A stretch of DNA of 64,000 nt from Pelagibacteraceae bacterium (GTDB lineage Bacteria; Pseudomonadota; Alphaproteobacteria; HIMB59; GCA-002718135): the NCBI GenBank assembly GCA_002718135.1, contig PBDN01000019.1, positions 72,805-136,804 on the forward strand, read 5' to 3'. Shown here one piece after another: positions 52,855-60,661 of the stretch (position 1 is the first letter of the stretch; each line of letters opens with the position of its first letter). A model generated the notes under the pieces. It worked only from the letters and a program-made list of their open reading frames with translations. It searched no databases and was not told the origin of the DNA. Made by a program: the position numbers and the translations under genes.

Positions 52855-52874
52855 ATTATAAGGATATTATTACA

Positions 52875-53333
52875 TTGGACGCAATAGATAAGAAAATTTT
52901 AGGCATCCTTCAATCAGATACGACCCCATCGGTGGCTGAAATAGCTAAGAAGGTCGGTTTATCAACAACGCCATGTTGGCGTCGGATACAAAAGCTTGAA
53001 GAGAAGGGCATAATCCGCTCGAGGGTAGCACTCCTCGATGCAGAAAAACTAAATGCTGGGGTGACTGTCTTCGTTTCAATCAAAACCGATAAGCACGATG
53101 CCGCATGGTACCAAGAATTTTCAAACGCCGTTAACGCGTTTCCAGAGGTGGTTGAGTTCTATCGCATGTCCGGAGACATCGATTACCTTCTCCGCGTAGT
53201 AGTACCTGATATCGGGGCTTATGACCGATTTTATCAGCGCCTGATCGAACAAGTGGAACTTTATGACGTTAGTTCTTCATTCTCGATGGAACAGATTAAA
53301 TACACTACCGCGTTGCCTTTGGATTACGCCTGA
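52875..53333 (+). CDS. Lrp/AsnC-family transcriptional regulator
   Basis: 152 residues: an N-terminal helix-turn-helix (DAIDKKILGILQSDTTPSVA, IAKKVGLSTTPCWRRIQKLE) and a C-terminal RAM effector domain (FPEVVEFYRMSGDIDYLLRV). Amino-acid-responsive regulator. The TTG start at 52875 has AAGGATA upstream. It is divergent from the thiol dioxygenase gene and probably regulates it, perhaps in response to cysteine. Its 3' end overlaps chaC by 10 bp on the opposite strand. Confidence 0.93.
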   Translation: MDAIDKKILGILQSDTTPSVAEIAKKVGLSTTPCWRRIQKLEEKGIIRSRVALLDAEKLNAGVTVFVSIKTDKHDAAWYQEFSNAVNAFPEVVEFYRMSGDIDYLLRVVVPDIGAYDRFYQRLIEQVELYDVSSSFSMEQIKYTTALPLDYA

Positions 53334-53869
53334 CCGTCCAACCCAGACGCATTAATCAGCGTTGCCAGATCAAACACGTGCGTATCCTTGGCCTTCATAT
53401 GTCTCAACGCACGCGCCAGTTCTAGCACATATTCGGTATTTCTGCCCGACTGGCCGGCGCTTTCGATTACTTGTGCCGCTATTTCAGCCAAGGGTGCATC
53501 ACCCAACCAATTTGGATTTTCGGGCCCGGCGATGTAGACCAAGCTTCGTACACCACCACCGGTCGACTGAGGAAAAGAAATCTGCACCTCATTCATTGAA
53601 TAGCCTTCTTTTTCCCGGTAATCGAGATGACCAAATACTCTATCTCGATCCTCTGCACTGATCAGGTAGGCCATTCCCCAACACACTGCGTGTTTGTCTT
53701 TGACCAGTGTAACAACTCGTCCAGGAGCACCCGGAATACCCCGGTGGTCAGTTGAACCCTGCCAGAAACGACGTACCCAGCCATTGAGCGTCGCGTTACG
53801 GCGGTCTACAAATGGAAAATCTGGCCGCCAAACTAGCGAACCATACCCAAATACCCAGACATCAGTCAC
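53324..53869 (-). CDS. chaC: glutathione-specific gamma-glutamylcyclotransferase, ChaC family
   Basis: Splits glutathione into 5-oxoproline and Cys-Gly in the cytosol. 181 residues. Substrate-binding YGSL motif in VFGYGSLVWRPDFPF, GWVRRFWQGSTDHRGIPGAP and the catalytic Glu in HLDYREKEGY are all present. It is coupled by ATGA to the VOC gene upstream. Together with the thiol dioxygenase and Lrp genes it forms a small thiol-turnover neighbourhood. Confidence 0.92.
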   Translation of the reverse strand: MTDVWVFGYGSLVWRPDFPFVDRRNATLNGWVRRFWQGSTDHRGIPGAPGRVVTLVKDKHAVCWGMAYLISAEDRDRVFGHLDYREKEGYSMNEVQISFPQSTGGGVRSLVYIAGPENPNWLGDAPLAEIAAQVIESAGQSGRNTEYVLELARALRHMKAKDTHVFDLATLINASGLDGQA

Positions 53870-54789
53870 AGTCGCGCAAACGGACGCTGCGTCGGGGTAT
53901 GAAAGACGAAGCTAGCACCCATTCCCGCTTCGGCGTCTACGACCAAGTAGTCTGGCCTTTCCAGAAGCCGAGGAATGCAGTTAGCGGCTAAATAGTCTCG
54001 TGTCTTGGTGATATCGTCACTCATTATTGCGACGGCCGCGATGAATGGTAGGTCTGGAATCTTGACACCAGGAAGTAGGGCACCGCATTTCCCTGATGCG
54101 CAGATTACGATTTCACCTCGGTTCAAAACTATACGAAAACCGTCTTCGTTCATTTCTGATGTCTTACCGGTAAACCGTTCATAACGTTTGACTGTCTCTA
54201 ATGGGTCGTCTGCACATATTAAAATGCCCGACAACATAGCCGCACCGTTGGCGTGGGCGGTAACGGATGGCTGCCAAATTACATCGGGCGTCTCCTGACA
54301 AAGAACTTGAACGCGCCCCTCCGCCATCGCATCGTTAGGCAAACGGATCACTGAAAACGCTGCCGTACCTTCTCCTCCATCATCCAAGGTCACTGGACGC
54401 CGCAGAGAAACCGGGGGATCTGGTGCAAATCCAGATTCGCTGAGACGCTCGGTCGTTTCTTCCGTATCCTTTACAGTCAATGCAATTAAGTGGATTCCGG
54501 TATATCGTGCTAAGCTAGCATCCATTTGCGCGGTAATCGGTGAATTAATGTTATGAGCCCTAGTAAGGACTTCTAAATATCCGCGCCGGATCATTCCGCA
54601 TCGGTTTGCTGTACCTGATGGCACATGGCTACCATCCGGCAGTTCATTCATATGGACAGTAAGGGGCGTCAATGGGAAACCGAGCGCTTCAAAAATGGGG
54701 GCAGCAGCCTCCATCTCCGGTACGAACCAACCTACGTGGTCGAGAAAGATTTCGTCTGCGCCCGGGATTTGAGGATATTTATCTATCAT
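53866..54789 (-). CDS. glyoxalase-like (VOC) domain protein
   Basis: 307 residues. The N-terminal FLDHVGWFVPEMEAAAPIFE begins a VOC module and SGTANRCGMIRRGYLEVLTR completes the first half; GIHLIALTVKDTEETTERLS begins the second. This resembles the glyoxalase-like group of single-chain VOC proteins. Metal ligands His (FLDHVGW) and Glu (GYLEVL) appear present. Coupled to chaC, so it may process a thiol-derived or toxic carbonyl compound; function unknown. Confidence 0.78.
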   Translation of the reverse strand: MIDKYPQIPGADEIFLDHVGWFVPEMEAAAPIFEALGFPLTPLTVHMNELPDGSHVPSGTANRCGMIRRGYLEVLTRAHNINSPITAQMDASLARYTGIHLIALTVKDTEETTERLSESGFAPDPPVSLRRPVTLDDGGEGTAAFSVIRLPNDAMAEGRVQVLCQETPDVIWQPSVTAHANGAAMLSGILICADDPLETVKRYERFTGKTSEMNEDGFRIVLNRGEIVICASGKCGALLPGVKIPDLPFIAAVAIMSDDITKTRDYLAANCIPRLLERPDYLVVDAEAGMGASFVFHTPTQRPFARL

Positions 54790-55037
54790 GCGGTAATTAT
54801 AACGTTTGCCGGATCTATTGTCGTCAAAACATCTACCCCACCAAACAAATTAGCCATCTTTGATTCTCCGTAGACATAGCGGGCAAGCTCGAGATACATG
54901 CCAACCGAAATATGCGACTATGGTATGGAAAACAGTCTAGTTTCACTCGATCCTTGCATAATCGGTTAGGCGTGTTCATCCTAAGTCATACTGGTTCCGA
55001 CGAAATGGGACCGTATAACGTATGGGAGAAGAATTAT

Positions 55038-56057
55038 ATGAAACGATTGATTTTCGCCGGACTTGCGGCGGCCGCAGCGGTTTTAGTTGCGGTACCTACC
55101 AGTGCGATGGACTATTCCGGTAAAACGATCACCGTTATTTTCGGATACGGCACAGGTGGGACCTACGGAAAAACGACGCTACTTCTCACACGACATCTCG
55201 GAAAATTCATCCCCGGAAACCCGACGCTGATTGCCAAATCAATGCCGGGTGCCGGTGGGCTAAAGTCAGCGAACTATGCATACAACGCTATGCCAAAAAA
55301 CGGCCTTTATCTACTAATGCCGCCAGATATGTCACTTGTCTCCCAGGTATTGCGGCCAAAGAAGGTCAAGTACGATGCTAAGAATTTCACTTGGCTCGGC
55401 CGCGTCTTTGGCTCGAATAACCTCATCGCAATCCGGCGGGATACGAAAGTTCTCACCTTCGATATGGCGAAGAAAAGCGAAGTAATCATGGGATCGACGG
55501 GCAAAGGTTCGCCAACATTCATCATTCCGTCGCTCGCAAATGGCCTTCTAGGTACAAAATTTAAGATCGTCTCTGGCTATAAAGGCTCCGCGCGGACACG
55601 TCAGGCGATGGAGCAAGGGGAGGTAAGGGGCGTATCCCTAGCTTGGGCCGCTTGGAAGAATGGTCATCCGCAATGGTTCCGGGGAGACAATTCATTTGCG
55701 GTTCCGATCCTGCAGAGTGGCTTTAAACGTGATCCAGATCTCCCCAACACACCTTTGATTTCGGAACTCGTTAAAGATCCTAATGCAAAAGCGGCGGCTG
55801 ACCTTATCGCAACCTCGAGCTTGATCGGCCGCGGTCTCGCATTGCCACCCGGGACTCCCAAGAAACTCGTTCCGATTCTACGGGAGGCCTTCTGGAAAGC
55901 CGTAAACTCACCCGGGTTCATAGAAGACGCTAAGAAATCCAAGTTGCCCCTATCACCGCTAAAGGGAGCAGAAATCCAGAAAACCGTAAACGAGATCCTC
56001 GGTATGTCGCCGACAGCTGTTAAAGCAGCCCACACCGCAATCTTCGGGAAGAAATAA
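55038..56057 (+). CDS. tripartite tricarboxylate transporter-type substrate-binding protein (TctC/Bug)
   Basis: Periplasmic solute receptor, 339 residues, with a signal peptide (MKRLIFAGLAAAAAVLVAVP, cleavage after ASAM-like TSAMD). Bug-family landmarks are GKTITVIFGYGTGGTYGKT, VKSMPGAGG-type AKSMPGAGGLKSANYAYN, and the ligand loop region GSTGKGSPTFIIPSL. ATG 55038 is chosen because the signal peptide begins there and GGGAGAAG lies 6-7 nt upstream; a frame back to 54912 is not credible. No TctA/TctB membrane genes are adjacent, so it is an orphan receptor. Ligand unknown. Confidence 0.87.
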   Translation: MKRLIFAGLAAAAAVLVAVPTSAMDYSGKTITVIFGYGTGGTYGKTTLLLTRHLGKFIPGNPTLIAKSMPGAGGLKSANYAYNAMPKNGLYLLMPPDMSLVSQVLRPKKVKYDAKNFTWLGRVFGSNNLIAIRRDTKVLTFDMAKKSEVIMGSTGKGSPTFIIPSLANGLLGTKFKIVSGYKGSARTRQAMEQGEVRGVSLAWAAWKNGHPQWFRGDNSFAVPILQSGFKRDPDLPNTPLISELVKDPNAKAAADLIATSSLIGRGLALPPGTPKKLVPILREAFWKAVNSPGFIEDAKKSKLPLSPLKGAEIQKTVNEILGMSPTAVKAAHTAIFGKK

Positions 56058-56085
56058 CTCGGGTCTATAAATCAACTTCATAGGG

Positions 56086-56110
56086 GGCCGGTAGCAGTGC
56101 CGGCCTTCTT
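56086..56110 (+). terminator. intrinsic terminator after the TctC-like gene
   Basis: GGCCGG / CCGGCC, 6-bp perfect GC stem with an 8-nt loop, followed by TTCTT, 28 bp after the stop codon. A likely rho-independent terminator with a modest U-tract. Confidence 0.75.
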
Positions 56111-56343
56111 CGTTTACTTCAGAAGATAGACTTACCCACGCAAAGAGGTAAATTGTGGCGACATTTTCATCACCAATTTTGCCTTCTCATATATTACGGA
56201 ATTAACCACCAAGTATTCGGCCCTTGCCAGGCAGGTGGATGGAACATTACGTCACTAGAACGCTTAAACAACATCCGACACTAATGTCTGTTGTATCTAA
56301 TCGTGGGCCCAGCGAGAGATTCGCGGACAAGCCTAAGTAAAGA
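56111..56343. other. intergenic region between convergent TctC-like and nrdB genes
   Basis: 233 bp with no gene or RNA recognised; the tail regions of two converging transcripts. Confidence 0.4.
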
Positions 56344-57303
56344 TCAGGCCCAGACATCCTCCCAAGACCCCTGAGTAGCAGCCTTGGAATATTCCGTCGC
56401 CCGGTTCTCGAAAAAGTTCGTGTGTTCCATACCGTTCAGCATCTCGTCCATCCACGGCAATGGGTTCTTATCCAGTCTAAAAATCGGCTGCAATCCAAGC
56501 TGCGTCAGCCGCCGGTCAGCGATGTAACGTATATATTGTTTTACCTCTGACCCATTTAGGCCCTCCACACCGCCAAGCTCAAATGCAAGATCGATAAAGG
56601 CATCCTCATGCTCTACCATTTCAGAACAAATAACATAGATCGATCTCTGAAAATCCTCAGTCCAGATCTCCGGATTTTCTGAGACAAACGTCCGGAAGAG
56701 CTTAATGATCGATTCAGTATGAAGACTTTCGTCGCGTACCGACCAAGAAACGATCTGCCCCATACCCTTCATCTTATTGAAGCGGGGAAAATTCATCAGG
56801 ATCGCAAAGCTAGCAAAAAGTTGAAGTCCTTCGGTAAAACCTCCAAAAACCGCGAGTGTGCGCGCTATATTTTCCTTAGTATCGACGTCGAATTTCTGCA
56901 GGTAGTCAAATTTATCCTTCATCTCTTTGTATCGAAGAAACGCTTGGTACTCGGTTTCCGGCATACCGATAGTGTCCAATAGATGAGAATAGGCAGCTAT
57001 GTGTATTGTTTCGATGTTCGAGAACGCCGATAGCATCATCTGAACTTCGGTCGGTTGAAACACTTGCGAGTAGCGCTTCATGTAACAATTATTAACTTCG
57101 ATGTCAGATTGGGTGAAGAAGCGGAAGATTTGGGTCTGTAGATTCCGTTCTTCTGCTGACAGTTTATTATGCCAGTCCTTGACGTCATCGGCCAGAGGCA
57201 CCTCCTCGGGTAACCAATGCACCCGTTGCTGCGTCAGCCAAGCGTCGTAAGCCCAAGGATACCTAAATGGTTTGTAAACCGGATTGGCTTCTAGTAGCGA
57301 CAT
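56344..57303 (-). CDS. nrdB: class I ribonucleotide reductase small (radical) subunit
   Basis: Houses the dimetal centre that starts deoxyribonucleotide synthesis; ferritin-like fold, 319 residues. Ligand helices: FTQSDIEVNNCYMKRY, FSNIETIHIAAYSHLLDT (Glu, His and the likely radical Tyr in AAYSHL), and SVRDESLHTESIIKLF. The tail NRATEYSKAATQGSWEDVWA carries the aromatic end that docks to NrdA. No N-terminal ATP-cone. It follows nrdA by 63 bp on the same strand. Metal type (Fe or Mn) cannot be told. Confidence 0.95.
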   Translation of the reverse strand: MSLLEANPVYKPFRYPWAYDAWLTQQRVHWLPEEVPLADDVKDWHNKLSAEERNLQTQIFRFFTQSDIEVNNCYMKRYSQVFQPTEVQMMLSAFSNIETIHIAAYSHLLDTIGMPETEYQAFLRYKEMKDKFDYLQKFDVDTKENIARTLAVFGGFTEGLQLFASFAILMNFPRFNKMKGMGQIVSWSVRDESLHTESIIKLFRTFVSENPEIWTEDFQRSIYVICSEMVEHEDAFIDLAFELGGVEGLNGSEVKQYIRYIADRRLTQLGLQPIFRLDKNPLPWMDEMLNGMEHTNFFENRATEYSKAATQGSWEDVWA

Positions 57304-57366
57304 AGCGGTATATACTCCCTACCCTTTCCGTCTAGCAGAATCGGGTATTTTACCTAAGCTGCGGAA

Positions 57367-59256
57367 TTACTGGCAGCTCAGGCATTCCTCATAATCGTTT
57401 TCGTTTTCGTTTTCGCCAGCAGCCGCTATGGGCAGGGGTTCCATATTACCATTGGCTGCACCGGCGACGCCGTGGGCTGTTGCGCCGGTGACGGACTCAC
57501 TAGCATGGCTTTCCGCCCGAGCGACCGATCTTGATCTACAGTAGTAAAGAGACTTCACTCCCTTTTCCCAGGCTCGCCAATGAACATCATGGAGCATCTT
57601 CTTCTGCACATCCGCAGGCAAGAACACGTTCAGAGACTGGGATTGACAAATATATTCCGACCTGTCGCCCGCATGGTCGATCAACCAACGCTGGTCTAGT
57701 TCAAAGGCTGTCTTGAAAATGTCTTTTTCATCATCGGACAGGAAGTCCAGATGCTGGACCGAGCCTTCATTTACGGTAATAGATGACCAAGTATCGTCGG
57801 TGTCTTGGCCTTTTTCAGCCAACAATGCTTTCAAGAACTTATTTCGGACACTAAAAGAGCCGGAAAGGGTCTTGTGTGTATAGGCATTAGCTGCGTTCGG
57901 TTCGATACCAGGAGACGATCCTCCGCAAATGATCGAAATCGAGGCAGTCGGAGCGATCGCCATCTTATTTGAGAAGCGCTCCATGATCCCGTACTCCTCA
58001 GCATCCGGACACGGGCCGCGCTCCTCTGCCAACATGACCGAAGCGGCGTCTGCCTGTTCTTTGACCTGCTTGAAGATACGTTTGTTCCATACTTTTGCCA
58101 TCACGGATTCCATCGGCACGCCCTGACTTTGCAGGAACGAATGGTACCCCATCACCCCAAGCCCGACGGACCGTTCACGCATCGCCGAATATCGCGCGCG
58201 AGCCATAGTATCTGGAGCACGATCAATGAAATCCTGAATGACGTTATCGAGGAAGCGCATTACATCTTCCACAAAGGTTGGGTGATCCTGCCACTCCATG
58301 TAGGTTTCGAGGTTTAGCGACGACAAGCAGCAAACCGCCGTCCTATCCTCCCCATCCTTATCGATCCCAGTTGGCAGCGTGATTTCGCTGCATAGGTTCG
58401 ACATCTTGACCTCAAGCCCGGCAAGCTTGTGATGTTCTGGAATCGCTTTATTCACATGGTCAATATAGAGAAGGTAGGGTTCTCCGGTCTCGATACGGGT
58501 GGAGAGCATCCTGATCCAGAGGCTTCGCGCCGATACCTTACGGATGACTGCTTGGTCCTTTGGGCTTTTCAGCCCCCATTCCTCGTCTTTCTCAACTGCA
58601 CGCATAAACTCGTCGGTTATAATAATACCGTGATGCAGGTTCAACGCCTTGCGGTTCGGGTCACCGCCGGTGGGGCGGCGCAGCTCAATAAATTCCTCGA
58701 TTTCCGGATGGTCGATCCGAATATAAATCGCTGCCGATCCCCGGCGTAGGGATCCCTGCGAAATTGCGAGGGTCAGAGAATCCATCACACGGATAAAGGG
58801 GATAATGCCAGAAGTTTTGCCGTTGGCACCTACTTTCTCTCCGATCGAGCGCAGGTTTCCCCAGTATGAACCAATCCCGCCGCCAAGTGCGGCGAGCCAA
58901 ACATTTTCATTCCAAAGTTCAACAATGCCATCAAGGCTATCATTGGCTTCGTTCAGGAAACAGGAGATGGGAAGACCGCGTTCAGTCCCGCCGTTTGATA
59001 ACACTGGAGTGGAGGGCATAAACCAAAGATTTGACATGTAATCATAGATACGCTGGGCGTGGTCCGAATCGTCAGCAAAATGGCACGAAACGCGGGCAAA
59101 AAGGTCTTGGTACTCCTCACCCGGCATGAGATACCGGTCAGTCAGAACAGCCTTCCCAAAATCCGTCAGGTTCGCATCACGATCTCGATCGATTTTTACC
59201 GAAATACCGTGTTTCGACTGAAAAAGATCATGTTCCGTCTGTACCAGATCAAGCAC
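57367..59256 (-). CDS. nrdA: class I ribonucleotide reductase large subunit
   Basis: Reduces ribonucleoside diphosphates. 629 residues from GTG 59256, which has an excellent site (GAGGAGG, 6 nt upstream). The active-site Cys are in LPISCFLNEAND and in the Asn-Leu-Cys-Ser-Glu stretch (MSNLCSEITLP); PTASISIICGGSSPGIEPNA is the finger loop, and the swinging C-terminal pair is ECLSC near the end. The protein starts about where E. coli NrdA leaves its ATP-cone, so the overall-activity allosteric domain is absent. A possible 58-codon extension upstream reads through the leader and is not credible. A (CGTTTT)3-like microrepeat near 57395-57413 encodes the NENEN stretch before the C-terminal Cys pair. 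Confidence 0.94.
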   Translation of the reverse strand: MLDLVQTEHDLFQSKHGISVKIDRDRDANLTDFGKAVLTDRYLMPGEEYQDLFARVSCHFADDSDHAQRIYDYMSNLWFMPSTPVLSNGGTERGLPISCFLNEANDSLDGIVELWNENVWLAALGGGIGSYWGNLRSIGEKVGANGKTSGIIPFIRVMDSLTLAISQGSLRRGSAAIYIRIDHPEIEEFIELRRPTGGDPNRKALNLHHGIIITDEFMRAVEKDEEWGLKSPKDQAVIRKVSARSLWIRMLSTRIETGEPYLLYIDHVNKAIPEHHKLAGLEVKMSNLCSEITLPTGIDKDGEDRTAVCCLSSLNLETYMEWQDHPTFVEDVMRFLDNVIQDFIDRAPDTMARARYSAMRERSVGLGVMGYHSFLQSQGVPMESVMAKVWNKRIFKQVKEQADAASVMLAEERGPCPDAEEYGIMERFSNKMAIAPTASISIICGGSSPGIEPNAANAYTHKTLSGSFSVRNKFLKALLAEKGQDTDDTWSSITVNEGSVQHLDFLSDDEKDIFKTAFELDQRWLIDHAGDRSEYICQSQSLNVFLPADVQKKMLHDVHWRAWEKGVKSLYYCRSRSVARAESHASESVTGATAHGVAGAANGNMEPLPIAAAGENENENDYEECLSCQ

Positions 59257-59420
59257 GCCCAACCTCCTCGTTGTACGACACGTTAGGGGGGGAGTTAGCG
59301 TGTCCGGTGCAAATCCACCCCCTAGGTGATCTACGCCGGTCGGCAGGCTTTTGCTGCTATGTGATCCCGACCCGAAAGTGGCCGTTTTTCGCTGCTTACG
59401 CCTCGCCCCGCAGCCAGAGT
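59257..59420 (-). promoter_or_regulatory. structured 5' leader of nrdA
   Basis: On the minus strand two stable hairpins can be drawn: GGTCGG / CCGACC enclosing GCAG / CTGC, and GACACG / CGTGTC just upstream of the ribosome site, enclosing a C7 tract that can alternatively pair with GGGGG. The competing pairs near the ribosome site suggest possible translation control. It matches no riboswitch I recognise. Confidence 0.35.
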
Positions 59421-59422
59421 CG

Positions 59423-59446
59423 TTATCCACAATCGACTGTGGATAA
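59423..59446. promoter_or_regulatory. inverted pair of consensus DnaA boxes (also NrdR-box-like)
   Basis: TTATCCACA at 59423-59431 and TGTGGATAA at 59438-59446 are two perfect consensus DnaA 9-mers facing each other across 6 bp, about 170-190 bp upstream of the nrdA start. The same palindrome (CCACA-N6-TGTGG) also resembles the NrdR box. Both DnaA and NrdR are known nrdAB regulators in bacteria. Confidence 0.7.
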
Positions 59447-59524
59447 CTCTCCCCGTTGGCCGCGACATCGGAGTGTGCATCAACATCTGGGGTATCGTCA
59501 ATTAAAAACGACTAAATGATGAGG

Positions 59525-59546
59525 TATCCACAATATCTTGTGGATA
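59525..59546. promoter_or_regulatory. second palindrome, NrdR-box-like with near-consensus DnaA boxes
   Basis: TATCCACAATATCTTGTGG followed by ATA, a 22-bp near-perfect palindrome 101 bp (centre to centre) from the first. CACAATATCTTGTG fits the NrdR consensus better than the first site, and its half-sites differ from the DnaA box only at the first base. Confidence 0.65.
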
Positions 59547-59674
59547 TCCTGTGAGAATGGCAGAATTCAGGACCTATTCGAATCAGGGATCATGGGGACG
59601 AAATTATTTACGACTGAATTAGGTTAATAATTACACGGTTTCGTCAGAACTTGATTCGCAAACAACACCACCGA

Positions 59675-60145
59675 TCATGTTGATTGCAGATAGTTTTCCA
59701 GCGCCGTAAGCGTTTCCTCTGAAACGTGATGTTCGATACCCTCCGCGTCGGCCCGGGCAATTTCCTCACTTACACCGATGGCAGTAAGGAACTCTACAAC
59801 AATTTGGTGACGACGCCGTGATGCCTCTGCGATCCTACGGCCTTCTCGGGTGAGAAATATTGCCCTGTATGGACGTGCTTCGATCCATTCAGCCTCTTTC
59901 AAACGCTGAATCATTCGCGCGACAGTCGGTGTGGTAACGCCTAGACGTTCAGCAATATCGACCGACCTCGCCTCACCAGTGGAGTCTATCAAATCGGCAA
60001 TCAATTCGACGTAGTCTTCCATAACCTCTGTCTGGCGAGCAGCACGGACCTGTCGATGGTGATCTGCTTGCTTGTCAGGTTCCGGCAAAACCGGCGCTAT
60101 CGGTGGTCGGTCGTCTACGGGATCAATTTTGAGCTTACCGGGCAT
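59675..60145 (-). CDS. mntR: manganese-responsive regulator MntR (DtxR family)
   Basis: Metal-dependent DNA-binding regulator of manganese uptake. 156 residues. It has a charged N-terminal extension of about 40 residues typical of proteobacterial MntR, then VELIADLIDSTGEARSVDIA and ERLGVTTPTVARMIQRLKEA (winged helix), ending with the dimer/metal domain ADAEGIEHHVSEETLTALEN, where EHHVS carries metal ligands. It lacks the SH3 domain of DtxR. No mntH is adjacent. Start ATG 60145. Confidence 0.92.
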   Translation of the reverse strand: MPGKLKIDPVDDRPPIAPVLPEPDKQADHHRQVRAARQTEVMEDYVELIADLIDSTGEARSVDIAERLGVTTPTVARMIQRLKEAEWIEARPYRAIFLTREGRRIAEASRRRHQIVVEFLTAIGVSEEIARADAEGIEHHVSEETLTALENYLQST

Positions 60146-60661
60146 GTGGACACTATGCCTGATGGATCCGTAGCTGCCAATGCACGCTATTCTCGAAATA
60201 TTTACTCAGATTAAACGTCATTACCGAGGGAATAGCCTCTTTTTAATCAATATTTTACATGTTAATTGCAGGTGTTTCGAATGGTCATTTTCCCGTTTAT
60301 AAGAACTCTCTTACTGAATTTCTGGGTTCTATGGCATCACATAGATTGCAAGTTTCAATATTCTCTATTACCGGAAGATAATGCGCCGGTGCCGTGCCAA
60401 GAATAGCTAAGACTCTACCCAGACAGGCGGGTCGCTTTCCAATGGGGTTCCCCTACTTCTACAATAGGCCCATTTACTGATGTTCTTCTCATTTAATTCG
60501 ACAACGGGCCAGAACTATGGTCTTACCAGATACCCACCGGTGTTATTTCGTCTCTTGTGACAGATGTGCAGTCCGCTCCGTCTAATGAGAATTCTAGTAA
60601 TAGCACCTGTTATTATGGTGGTGAGTGACAAACAAATGGTCTTGATACCCCGCTATAATGG
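60146..60661. other. 516-bp intergenic region upstream of mntR
   Basis: AT-rich, with stops in every frame. It should hold the mntR promoter. I see no RNA gene, no repeat, no clear operator, and no terminator with a U-tract after the lyase gene. Confidence 0.4.

Noticed and set aside
59257..59430. 58-codon N-terminal extension of NrdA that might be an ATP-cone
   Set aside because: The translated extension is low-complexity (Gly, Ser, Thr, Arg), does not resemble an ATP-cone, and lies before a strong ribosome site at the GTG start.
59281..59460. Possible cobalamin riboswitch upstream of nrdA
   Set aside because: On the plus strand GGTGCAAATCCACC looks like part of a B12 riboswitch, and on the minus strand GCCACT and AGCCTGCCGACC recall its 3' half. 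The invariant CCCGCxACTGT segment is missing, the parts are in the wrong order, and the plus strand has no gene to control.
59423..59546. DnaA boxes as a replication origin
   Set aside because: Only two palindromes, no AT-rich unwinding region or origin-linked genes (dnaA, dnaN, hemE, parAB), and an nrdA promoter position explains them better.
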